Positions 7,822 through 15,010 of a DNA stretch of 18,369 nucleotides are shown here, one piece after another. How positions within the stretch are numbered: the stretch's first letter is position 1; every line of letters starts with the position of its first letter. Source of the stretch: GCA-2697345 sp045565015 (lineage in GTDB: Bacteria > Pseudomonadota > Alphaproteobacteria > Rhodobacterales > Rhodobacteraceae); assembly GCA_045565015.1 (NCBI GenBank), contig JBJLGD010000005.1, positions 1 through 18,369 of the forward strand. Reading direction: 5' to 3'. The translations under genes and the position numbers were made by a program. A model generated the notes under the pieces. The model was not told the origin of the DNA. It did no database searches and was given only the letters and a program-made list of their open reading frames with translations.

Positions 7822-8382
7822 ATGGCTTGGACAGATGAGCGAGTGGACGTACTAAAAAAATTGTGGGTAGAGGGTAAATCAGCTTCTTTCATAGCAAAAA
7901 AGTTAGGTGGAGTCACTAGAAATGCTGTTATTGGAAAAGTCCATAGGCTGGGTTTGTCTAACAGGACTAGTACTTCTTTAGACAAATCAAAGGCCAAGGA
8001 GAAATTACCCAAAAAAGAAAAACAAGCAATTAAACAAGAGAAAAATAGTGTAGAAAAAAAAGTAGATCTAGCAAAAACACTTACAAAACCTATTCCCAGA
8101 CCAAAACTAATTATTACTGCCGGGCAACCTCTGCCTCCCCAACCATCCGCAAATGAAATAAGTCCCGAAGCACTTGCAACTGTAAAAGAAGTTGAAAAAA
8201 CAGCTAAAAAATTAACTGTTATGGAGCTGACAGAAAGGACTTGTAAGTGGCCTGTTGGTGATCCCGCAACCGAGGATTTTTGGTTCTGTGGATTACCTAC
8301 TCAGGCAGGGAAACCCTATTGTGAAGCTCATGTGGGCGTTGCATTTCAACCAATGAGTACTCGAAGGGAGAGGCGTCGCTAA
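7822..8382 (+). CDS. gcrA: Cell cycle regulator GcrA
   Basis: A 186-residue GcrA protein, the alphaproteobacterial sigma-70 cofactor that activates promoters carrying N6-methylated GANTC sites and so ties transcription to chromosome replication. The N-terminal helix-turn-helix DNA-binding domain is residues 1-48, with the family hallmark GGVTRNAVIGKVHRLGLS at 29-46. A lysine-rich, proline-containing linker runs from about 50 to 130. The C-terminal RNA-polymerase-contacting region carries TCKWPVGDP (140-148), FWFCG and KPYCEAHVGVAFQP, with conserved C141, C156 and C167. Shine-Dalgarno AGGG at 7811-7814. It heads a run of six same-strand genes; rimO follows after 31 bp. The gene is intact and is a strong marker that the host is an alphaproteobacterium. 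Confidence 0.96.
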   Translation: MAWTDERVDVLKKLWVEGKSASFIAKKLGGVTRNAVIGKVHRLGLSNRTSTSLDKSKAKEKLPKKEKQAIKQEKNSVEKKVDLAKTLTKPIPRPKLIITAGQPLPPQPSANEISPEALATVKEVEKTAKKLTVMELTERTCKWPVGDPATEDFWFCGLPTQAGKPYCEAHVGVAFQPMSTRRERRR

Positions 8383-8413
8383 ATTTTTTACCGACTAATC
8401 TTTAAATCATAAT

Positions 8414-9811
8414 ATGGTCTTAAACGACAAATCCAATCGACCTGATATAGCTCCAAAAACCTCTATGTTGACAAGTCGGCAAGATAATCAGCCACAAATT
8501 GGTATCGTCTCTCTCGGTTGTCCTAAAGCTTTGGTCGATAGCGAACGTATTCTTACGCGTTTACGGGCAGAAGGATATTCAATAAGCCCAGACTATGCTG
8601 GAGCTGAGGCGGTAATAGTTAACACTTGTGGGTTTCTAGACTCTGCAAAGATTGAAAGTCTTGAAGCCATTGGTGAGGCATTAGAGGAAAATGGCAAGGT
8701 AATTGTTACCGGATGCTTAGGTACAGAAAAAAACTTAATTAAAAAAAACCACCCAAACGTTTTAGCTATAACTGGTCCTCAGCAGTATGAGGAAGTATTA
8801 GACGCAATTCACGTCGCTGTTCCAGCTAAACCTGATCCGTTTTTTGACCTTTTACCGACACCACAAGTTTCGCTAACACCCAGACACTATAGCTATTTAA
8901 AAATATCTGAGGGCTGCAATCATAAATGCAAATTCTGTATTATTCCCTCAATGAGAGGAAAGTTAAATTCAAGACCATCCAACGCTATCCTTCGAGAAGC
9001 GGAACGACTAGTGCACTCGGGCGTAAAAGAGCTTTTGATAATTTCGCAAGATACGTCAGCTTATGGGGTAGATATAAAATATGGCAAAAAACTTTGGAAT
9101 AATAAAGAAGTCAGAAGTCACATTGTTGACTTAACAAGAGAGCTTGGCACCCTAGACGCTTGGATTAGGCTTCACTATGTTTATCCTTATCCGCACGTCA
9201 GAGATTTAATTCCATTAATGGCAGATAAGAATAATAACGTTTTACCATATTTAGATATGCCCCTCCAACATGCGCATCCAGATGTACTAAAACGTATGAG
9301 TAGACCTGCCGCTTCCACAAAAACATTGACAGAAATACAAAACTGGCGGAAAGAGTGCTCGGATCTTACAATTAGATCGACCTTTATTGTAGGTTTTCCT
9401 GGAGAAACTGAAGAAGAATTCCAAACTCTATTAGATTGGCTAGATGAGGCACAACTAGATCGAGTTGGCTGTTTCGAATACGAGGATGTAAAGGGCGCAA
9501 GATCTAATTTATTACCTAATCAGATACCCAATGACGAGAAACATGATCGTTGGCATCGATTCATGTCAAAAGCTCAAAAAATATCACAAGAAAAACTACA
9601 AAAAAAAGTAGGAACTACCTGCCAGGTTATTATCGATGAAATCAATGATGAAGTAGCAACTTGCCGCACTAAAAGTGATGCTCCTGAAATTGATGGAAAC
9701 TTTTTCATAAATAAAGATATCCATAATCTTAGAGTAGGTGATAGAGTACTTGCGAAGGTAACTAGGGCGTCAGAGTACGATTTGTTTGGTGAAGTGTTCA
9801 ATGAAACCTAG
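8414..9811 (+). CDS. rimO: Ribosomal protein S12 methylthiotransferase
   Basis: A 465-residue radical-SAM enzyme that adds a methylthio group to a conserved aspartate of ribosomal protein S12. The N-terminal UPF0004 domain has its three cluster cysteines at C36, C72 and C101. The radical-SAM motif EGCNHKCKFC places C168, C172 and C175 around the second [4Fe-4S] cluster. A TRAM-like domain closes the protein (last 70 residues or so). SLGCPKALVDSERI (33-46) separates RimO from MiaB. The ATG at 8414 is preferred to the next in-frame one at 8465 because the extra segment (NRPDIAPK) resembles alphaproteobacterial RimO N-termini; no clear Shine-Dalgarno is seen for either. The stop overlaps the start of the DUF393 gene by 11 bp. 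Confidence 0.95.
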   Translation: MVLNDKSNRPDIAPKTSMLTSRQDNQPQIGIVSLGCPKALVDSERILTRLRAEGYSISPDYAGAEAVIVNTCGFLDSAKIESLEAIGEALEENGKVIVTGCLGTEKNLIKKNHPNVLAITGPQQYEEVLDAIHVAVPAKPDPFFDLLPTPQVSLTPRHYSYLKISEGCNHKCKFCIIPSMRGKLNSRPSNAILREAERLVHSGVKELLIISQDTSAYGVDIKYGKKLWNNKEVRSHIVDLTRELGTLDAWIRLHYVYPYPHVRDLIPLMADKNNNVLPYLDMPLQHAHPDVLKRMSRPAASTKTLTEIQNWRKECSDLTIRSTFIVGFPGETEEEFQTLLDWLDEAQLDRVGCFEYEDVKGARSNLLPNQIPNDEKHDRWHRFMSKAQKISQEKLQKKVGTTCQVIIDEINDEVATCRTKSDAPEIDGNFFINKDIHNLRVGDRVLAKVTRASEYDLFGEVFNET

Positions 9812-10178
9812 AGTGCGCGTTTTATACAATGCTAGTTGCCCAATTTGTAATTTTGAAATTAAGCACTATCAAAAATATGTGGATAAAGCTAATTTAGCAA
9901 TAGATTTTGATGACTTAAATGGGGCAAATATTGCGAACTGGTCTATTTCTCCCGATAAAGCCGCTAGGAGGCTTTATGTCAGCAGGGGTGATCAGACAGT
10001 AAGTGGCATAGACGCATTCATTATCCTGTGGAGCGAAATGCCTCGCTACCGCTGGCTATTTCACTTTATTAGACAACCAGTTATAAAGCAGTTTTCCGGT
10101 CTCATTTATGACAACCTATTGGCTCCTTTCATCTACTACTTGCATCTAAAAAGGCAAAAAATTAAAAAGAAGGAGTAG
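9801..10178 (+). CDS. DUF393/DCC-family thiol-disulfide oxidoreductase-like protein
   Basis: A 125-residue protein of the DUF393 (DCC) family, which has a thioredoxin-like pattern near the N-terminus. Here the motif reads YNASCPICNFEI (residues 9-20): the CxxC pair is kept, but the usual Asp-Gly before it is Asn-Ala. A later IDAFIILWSEMPRYRW segment and a hydrophobic stretch (LLAPFIYYL) near the end match the family pattern. No signal peptide is evident. Biochemical role is not established for the family. The ATG at 9801 overlaps the end of rimO by 11 bp with GGTGAA just upstream; TTG (9786) or GTG (9789) starts are possible but less likely. The HDAC-like gene follows after 27 bp, so all are probably cotranscribed. 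Confidence 0.82.
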   Translation: MKPRVRVLYNASCPICNFEIKHYQKYVDKANLAIDFDDLNGANIANWSISPDKAARRLYVSRGDQTVSGIDAFIILWSEMPRYRWLFHFIRQPVIKQFSGLIYDNLLAPFIYYLHLKRQKIKKKE

Positions 10179-10205
10179 TAACTTTAAGTTTTTTAGGAGA
10201 AATAA

Positions 10206-11309
10206 ATGAAAACGAGTTTTCTTTGGGACGAGCGGTGCTTTTGGCATGGAGGTGGCGATTTCGCCTTTACTCTGCCATTAGGGGGTTTGGTACAACCGAT
10301 GGCTTCTGGAGGCTTACCTGAAAATCCTGAAACTAAAAGGCGCTTAAAGAATTTACTTGATGTTACCGGTTTACTTAGTGAACTAGATAGCAAATCAAGC
10401 GCTCAGGTTTCTCACGAAGACTTACTAAGAGTACACCCCAAAACATTGCTGGATAACTTTAAGGCACTTTCTGATGCCGATGGTGGACAAATAGGTCTTA
10501 ACATACCCTTTACCAAAGGCGGTTTCGAAATGGCGGCTCTATCCGCTGGTTTAGCAAAAGAGGCAATTTTTTCTGTTTTAAAAAACAAAAATACAAATGC
10601 TTATGCACTGTCGCGTCCTCCTGGACATCATTGCCTACCAGATCTTCCAAACGGATTCTGTTTGCTTTCAAATATTGGGATTGCTGTTGAAGCAGCTATC
10701 GCCGAAAAGCTTACTGATCGAGTAGCAATTATAGATTGGGACGTTCATCATGGGAATGGAACTGAAGCTGTTTTCTATAATAGAGCAGACGTACTCACAA
10801 TATCCATCCATCAAGAGAGATGCTACCCTATTGATAGTGGAGATATTAGGGATATTGGGGTAGATGATGGAGAGGGCTACAATATGAATATACCCTTACC
10901 TCCGGGAGGGGGGCATAAGTTATATTTAGAAGTTATGGAACGTTTAGTTCTTCCTCGTTTAAGAAAATTTAAACCAGATATGATAGTTATAGCTTGTGGT
11001 TTTGACGCATCAGCTATTGACCCTCTAGCCCGAATGCTAGCAACATCCGACACATTTGGTGAGCTTACAAGATTTGCTATGCTTGCAGCTCAGGAGTTAT
11101 GCAATGATCGTTTAGCCCTGGTACACGAAGGTGGTTACTCTGAAGTATATGTACCATTTTGTGGCCACAGAGTAATTGCAGAACTATCTGGAAGCTCAAT
11201 CATCGCAGCAGACCCTTACAAAAAAATCTTTGATGCCAGACAACCTAACGAACAACTGGATAAATTCTACTCAGGCTTGATTAAGGAATTTCATAATTTC
11301 TTGTTATAA
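10206..11309 (+). CDS. Histone deacetylase-like amidohydrolase (class II HDAC family)
   Basis: A 367-residue zinc hydrolase of the arginase/deacetylase fold, close in layout to bacterial HDAH-type class II HDAC homologues. The catalytic His pair is H141-H142 in RPPGHH, zinc ligands are D179 and H181 in DWDVHHGNGT plus D267 in GFDASAIDP, and the transition-state tyrosine is Y311 in EGGYSE. All are intact, so an active deacetylase is expected. Bacterial members remove acyl groups from acetylated polyamines or small amides, or possibly from acetyl-lysine; the substrate here is unknown. A strong AGGAGA Shine-Dalgarno sits 7-8 bases from the ATG. It lies between the DUF393 gene and the CoA-transferase genes (69 bp before scoA), and could belong to either transcription unit. 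Confidence 0.92.
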   Translation: MKTSFLWDERCFWHGGGDFAFTLPLGGLVQPMASGGLPENPETKRRLKNLLDVTGLLSELDSKSSAQVSHEDLLRVHPKTLLDNFKALSDADGGQIGLNIPFTKGGFEMAALSAGLAKEAIFSVLKNKNTNAYALSRPPGHHCLPDLPNGFCLLSNIGIAVEAAIAEKLTDRVAIIDWDVHHGNGTEAVFYNRADVLTISIHQERCYPIDSGDIRDIGVDDGEGYNMNIPLPPGGGHKLYLEVMERLVLPRLRKFKPDMIVIACGFDASAIDPLARMLATSDTFGELTRFAMLAAQELCNDRLALVHEGGYSEVYVPFCGHRVIAELSGSSIIAADPYKKIFDARQPNEQLDKFYSGLIKEFHNFLL

Positions 11310-11323
11310 GTGGTTAATAATAA

Positions 11324-11351
11324 TTGACTCCAACAATTCTAAACGCATAAC
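11324..11351 (+). promoter_or_regulatory. Candidate promoter for the CoA-transferase genes
   Basis: TTGACT at 11324-11329 (one mismatch) and CATAAC at 11346-11351 (two mismatches) with a 16-base spacer, in the 69-bp gap before scoA. A start near 11358 would fit the ATG at 11379. Suggestive only. Confidence 0.3.
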
Positions 11352-11378
11352 TGAAAAGAAAAAATTAGGAATAGATAG

Positions 11379-12074
11379 ATGAAAAAAGTTTTTAATAATG
11401 CTGATGATGCACTAACGGATATTTTGCAAGACGATATCTTCATAGCAGCTGGTGGATTTGGTTTATGTGGTATCCCCGAATTACTTTTAAACGCTATTAA
11501 AAGATCTGGCGTTAGTAACTTAACCTTTGCATCAAACAATGCCGGTGTAGACGACTTTGGTATAGGCATTCTACTGAAAACCAAGCAGGTAAAAAAAATG
11601 ATTAGCTCTTACGTTGGAGAGAATGCTGAGTTTATGAGGCAATATCTATCTGGTGAATTAGAATTAGAATTTAATCCGCAAGGTACTCTAGCAGAGAGAA
11701 TGCGTGCTGGAGGAAGTGGTATCCCTGCTTTTTATACCAAAACTGGGGTTGGCACAATCATCGCAGAAGGTAAAGAACATAAGGACTTTGATGGTGAAAC
11801 GTATATAATGGAACGTGGTCTTGTCGCTGACTTATCAATTGTTAAAGCATGGAAAGCTGATGAAACAGGGAATCTAGTATTTAGAAAAACGGCTAGAAAC
11901 TTTAATCCCCCAGCTGCAATGTGCGGCAAAGTATGCGTGGCTGAAGTAGAGGAAATTGTTCCAACAGGTTCTCTCGATCCAGATCTCATACATTTACCAG
12001 GGATTTACGTTCATCGATTAATAAAAGGTGAGCATGAGAAACGAATAGAACAACGTACTGTAAGAGAGGATTAG
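11379..12074 (+). CDS. scoA: 3-oxoacid CoA-transferase, subunit A
   Basis: A 231-residue alpha subunit of a family I CoA-transferase, the succinyl-CoA:3-ketoacid (acetoacetate) type. The glycine-rich GGFGLCGIP at 25-33 and FNPQGTLAERMRAGGSGIPAFYT mid-protein are the usual subunit-A landmarks. Together with subunit B it moves CoA from succinyl-CoA (or acetyl-CoA) to acetoacetate, giving acetoacetyl-CoA. AGGA at 11367-11370 is about 8 bases before the ATG. Only 4 bp separate it from scoB. The context is telling: the enzymes encoded convergently next door would release acetoacetate from carnitine, so this pair is the natural consumer. AtoDA-type or other short-chain 3-oxoacid specificity cannot be excluded from sequence. 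Confidence 0.93.
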   Translation: MKKVFNNADDALTDILQDDIFIAAGGFGLCGIPELLLNAIKRSGVSNLTFASNNAGVDDFGIGILLKTKQVKKMISSYVGENAEFMRQYLSGELELEFNPQGTLAERMRAGGSGIPAFYTKTGVGTIIAEGKEHKDFDGETYIMERGLVADLSIVKAWKADETGNLVFRKTARNFNPPAAMCGKVCVAEVEEIVPTGSLDPDLIHLPGIYVHRLIKGEHEKRIEQRTVRED

Positions 12075-12078
12075 AGTT

Positions 12079-12708
12079 ATGGCTTGGGATAGAAATCAAA
12101 TGGCTGCAAAAGCGGGCCAGGAATTACAGGACGGTTGGTATGTAAATTTAGGTATTGGTATCCCAACTCTTGTTTCAAACTATATACCGAAAGGTATAGA
12201 AGTAACGTTACAGTCAGAGAATGGCATGCTTGGAATGGGTCCATTCCCAACCGAAAAAGAACTTGATTCAGATCTCATAAACGCAGGAAAACAAACAATA
12301 ACTGAGCTTCCACAAACATCTTACTTCGACTCTTCTCTAAGCTTTGGGATGATTAGGGGTGGAAAAATTGCTATGGCCATTCTTGGTGCTATGGAGGTTA
12401 GCGAAAAAGGCGATCTAGCAAACTGGATGATTCCTGGAAAGCTTGTAAAGGGAATGGGAGGTGCTATGGACTTAGTCGCTGGCGTTGGAAGAGTAGTAGT
12501 CGTAATGGATCACACCAACAAACACGGTGATAGTAAAGTGTTAAAAACTTGTACCCTACCCCTGACTGGAAAATCTGTTGTTGATCGCATTATCACAAAC
12601 CTGGGTGTATTAGATGTGGTTGATGGTGGGCTTAAAATTATTGAAACCGCTGATGGAGTTACAGAGCAAGATATAATAAAATCTACCGAAGCAAAAATTG
12701 TAAACTAA
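12079..12708 (+). CDS. scoB: 3-oxoacid CoA-transferase, subunit B
   Basis: A 209-residue beta subunit carrying the catalytic glutamate, E47, in SENGMLGMGP (46-55), which forms the glutamyl-CoA thioester during CoA transfer. GIGIPTLV at 25-32 is the conserved nucleotide/CoA-binding loop, and the LKTCTLPLTGK segment with the VVDRIIT stretch after it is typical of ScoB. The start has a strong AGAGAGGA Shine-Dalgarno (12063-12070) inside the end of scoA, with 4 bp between the genes, indicating tight cotranslation of the two subunits. The gene ends 73 bp from the convergent SDR gene, across an AT-rich spacer with an inverted repeat. Confidence 0.94.
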   Translation: MAWDRNQMAAKAGQELQDGWYVNLGIGIPTLVSNYIPKGIEVTLQSENGMLGMGPFPTEKELDSDLINAGKQTITELPQTSYFDSSLSFGMIRGGKIAMAILGAMEVSEKGDLANWMIPGKLVKGMGGAMDLVAGVGRVVVVMDHTNKHGDSKVLKTCTLPLTGKSVVDRIITNLGVLDVVDGGLKIIETADGVTEQDIIKSTEAKIVN

Positions 12709-12744
12709 AAACCTTTATCAATATCCCTGATATATATTTTAAAA

Positions 12745-12770
12745 TCACAATTAGTTAACTGATATTGTGA
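12745..12770. terminator. Inverted repeat between convergent scoB and SDR genes
   Basis: TCACAAT (12745-12751) and ATTGTGA (12764-12770) are perfect 7-bp inverted arms around a 12-nt loop that itself holds the palindrome AGTTAACT. The position between two convergent stops suits a weak bidirectional terminator, but the stem is AT-rich and no T run follows. It could equally be a protein-binding dyad. Confidence 0.3.
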
Positions 12771-12781
12771 GAATAATAACG

Positions 12782-13540
12782 TTATATTTTGGGATCTGGA
12801 TTTTCTGTATGCCCGTCCACAGAAATTACTTGCCCAGATACAAATTTCGCGTCTTCACTCGCTAAAAAGACCATCATGTTCGCAATATCATCTTCTTGAA
12901 TGAAGGACTCCATAGAATTTGAGGAGGCATATGCTTTATAAACCTGATCCCTTGTTATACCTTTTAACTTAGCCTCTCGTGCCATAACAAGCTCCATCCT
13001 CGGACCTTCAACAGAACCCGGACAAACCGCGTTTGATCTGATCCCAAATGGACCAAGTTCCATAGCTAACGTTTTCATAAATCCTACCACAGCCCATTTA
13101 GCTGCTGAATATGGAGAACGGTTAGGGTAGCCGTAGATACCAGCGGTAGAGGACGTAAAGAGTATCGAGCCCTTAGATACCTTTTTCATTAAAGGTACAG
13201 CATATTTACTCGTCAGAAATGAACCCTCTAAATTCACTGAAAGACATTTCTGCCAATCTATTAAGCTGACTCCCTCTATTGGACCAGTTGGACCGGCAAT
13301 GCCGGCATTACAACAAACAGTATCGATACTTCCCCATTCGCCGGCAATCATATCAAACAGCGCCTTAACTTGAGCTTCATCGCTGACATCGACCAAAGAT
13401 GTCCGCCAACTTTGTGGAACCTTTTCAAGTGCCGTTTCATCAATATCACAAACCCAAATATTGTAACCTTTATCAAAAAATTTTCCGGCTATTCTCTTCC
13501 CAATCCCAGAAGCCCCAGCTGTTATTAATACATTTTTCAT
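12782..13540 (-). CDS. SDR-family NAD(P)-dependent dehydrogenase (carnitine cluster)
   Basis: A 252-residue classical short-chain dehydrogenase. Nucleotide-binding TAGASGIG at 7-14; acidic D32 after the second strand, which favours NAD+; NAG at 78-80; catalytic serine in TSSTAG (about 130-131); and Y144 and K148 in YSAAK. It is the last gene of the minus-strand cluster, and its ATG overlaps the stop of the carnitine dehydrogenase-thioesterase fusion (ATGA), so the two are translationally coupled. The coupling suggests oxidation of a carnitine-related alcohol. One idea is D-carnitine to 3-dehydrocarnitine, since D-carnitine dehydrogenase activity is known in Agrobacterium; 3-hydroxybutyrate is a plain alternative given the acetoacetate route. 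Family assignment is firm, substrate is inference. Confidence 0.9.
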   Translation of the reverse strand: MKNVLITAGASGIGKRIAGKFFDKGYNIWVCDIDETALEKVPQSWRTSLVDVSDEAQVKALFDMIAGEWGSIDTVCCNAGIAGPTGPIEGVSLIDWQKCLSVNLEGSFLTSKYAVPLMKKVSKGSILFTSSTAGIYGYPNRSPYSAAKWAVVGFMKTLAMELGPFGIRSNAVCPGSVEGPRMELVMAREAKLKGITRDQVYKAYASSNSMESFIQEDDIANMMVFLASEDAKFVSGQVISVDGHTENPDPKI

Positions 13541-14985
13541 CTTTTGCTACCGATGGATGCACCCACACCATCGGGCCGAGGTAACTTAGAATGAGATTTA
13601 GCAATTAAACTCAATGTGTTCTGAATCTTTTCACTTGGCATGGAAGAACTTCTAGTCTCCAAACTCACATGAATTAATATATGCTCTCCACTTGCTAGAT
13701 AGCGTTCTCCCTGCTTCATTATATGAAATAAATGTAGTTTTTTTCCTTTGCCAATCAAGCAATATGTAAAGATTTTTATCAATGCCCCTGCCTGTACTTC
13801 GTCTATATGTCTAATATGCGTTTCTGCTGTAAAGTAACTGCTTCCTGAAGAGATATATTTTTCATCACAACCTATGATTTCCATAAATTTATCAGTAGCA
13901 TCTCCAAATGCTTGTAAATAACGAGCTTCATTCATATGGTTATTGTAATCGACCCAATCTAACGGAACTACCCGTGAAACAGTCTCTATTGGTTTCTCAA
14001 AATTATAGTCTTTCTTCTCTAAGACTTTATCAAGTTTTTTTAGATGTGCGCCGGCTCCCCAATTTTGTAGCTTTAATGACCTCATTATCCCTACCAAGTT
14101 ATTGTCACGAATTACTTCTAACTCTCTAATATTATAGTCTCCTGATTGAGTATCCGATTGACTTGAAATTTTTTTAATTAACGATGGCGTCAATTCTGGA
14201 ACATTCATTAGTTTTGTCCATGGCCAAGCCAATGCTGGTCCAAATTGCTCTATAAAATGCTTCATGCCTGCTTCACCACCTGCTAACCGATAAGTCTCAA
14301 ATAAACCCATTTGAGACCATCTCAAACCAAACCCAAATCTTATCGCATCGTCGATATCTTCTGTGGAGGCTATATCATCCTTAATTAACCAAAGCGCTTC
14401 TCGCCAGACAGCTTCCAAAAATCGATCAGCAATATGCGCTTCTATTTCTTTATTAATAAGTAAAGGAAACATACCAATTTCTAACAAAATTTCTTTTGCT
14501 TTATTTTTAATTTTATTATTGATGCCCGCGGCAGGAACTAATTCGACCAAGGGTAGAAGGTAGACCGGGTTAAAGGGATGGGCTACCATTATACGATTAG
14601 GTGACTTTAAAGTCTTATTCAATTCAGAGGGTTTAAAACCAGACGTAGAGGAGCATATAATAGCATCCTCATCAGAAAATTTTAAAATCTCTTTATACAC
14701 ATCATGCTTGAGTTCTAATCGTTCTGGAATACTCTCCTGTATCCAAATAGCTCCCTTAACGGCAAGTTCTAGAGAGTTGTAGAAAGTTAATTCGCCTTCT
14801 GGTGGCAACTCTACTTCATACAACCCAGGTAAAGAACGTCGAGCATTCGCCAAGATTTCGTCAACTTTACGCTCTACATCAGGGTCTCTATCAAAAATAT
14901 TTACATTCCAACCCATTAGTAGAAACCTAGAAGCCCACCCGGCACCAATTACACCACCACCAACGATCGAAGCTATTTTTTTCAT
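13537..14985 (-). CDS. L-carnitine dehydrogenase / betainyl-CoA thioesterase fusion
   Basis: A 482-residue two-domain cytoplasmic protein. Residues 1 to about 320 form a 3-hydroxyacyl-CoA-dehydrogenase-like L-carnitine dehydrogenase: Rossmann motif GGGVIGAGWASRF at 9-21, acidic FDRDP at 31-35 for NAD+, HPFNP at 136-140 with the catalytic histidine, and VELVP around E148. Residues from about 335 form a hotdog thioesterase opening with VPLDWVDYNNHMNEARYLQ, with likely catalytic D346. The first domain oxidises L-carnitine to 3-dehydrocarnitine; the second hydrolyses betainyl-CoA, the product of the neighbouring BKACE enzyme, to glycine betaine and CoA. In Pseudomonas the two activities are separate proteins; a fused form is known in Sinorhizobium. 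Shine-Dalgarno CGGAG is about 7 bases above the ATG. The gene lies 25 bp after the BKACE gene and overlaps the SDR by 4 bp. Confidence 0.92.
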   Translation of the reverse strand: MKKIASIVGGGVIGAGWASRFLLMGWNVNIFDRDPDVERKVDEILANARRSLPGLYEVELPPEGELTFYNSLELAVKGAIWIQESIPERLELKHDVYKEILKFSDEDAIICSSTSGFKPSELNKTLKSPNRIMVAHPFNPVYLLPLVELVPAAGINNKIKNKAKEILLEIGMFPLLINKEIEAHIADRFLEAVWREALWLIKDDIASTEDIDDAIRFGFGLRWSQMGLFETYRLAGGEAGMKHFIEQFGPALAWPWTKLMNVPELTPSLIKKISSQSDTQSGDYNIRELEVIRDNNLVGIMRSLKLQNWGAGAHLKKLDKVLEKKDYNFEKPIETVSRVVPLDWVDYNNHMNEARYLQAFGDATDKFMEIIGCDEKYISSGSSYFTAETHIRHIDEVQAGALIKIFTYCLIGKGKKLHLFHIMKQGERYLASGEHILIHVSLETRSSSMPSEKIQNTLSLIAKSHSKLPRPDGVGASIGSKR

Positions 14986-15010
14986 AAAATCTCCGGTTTT
15001 AAAATAGGTT

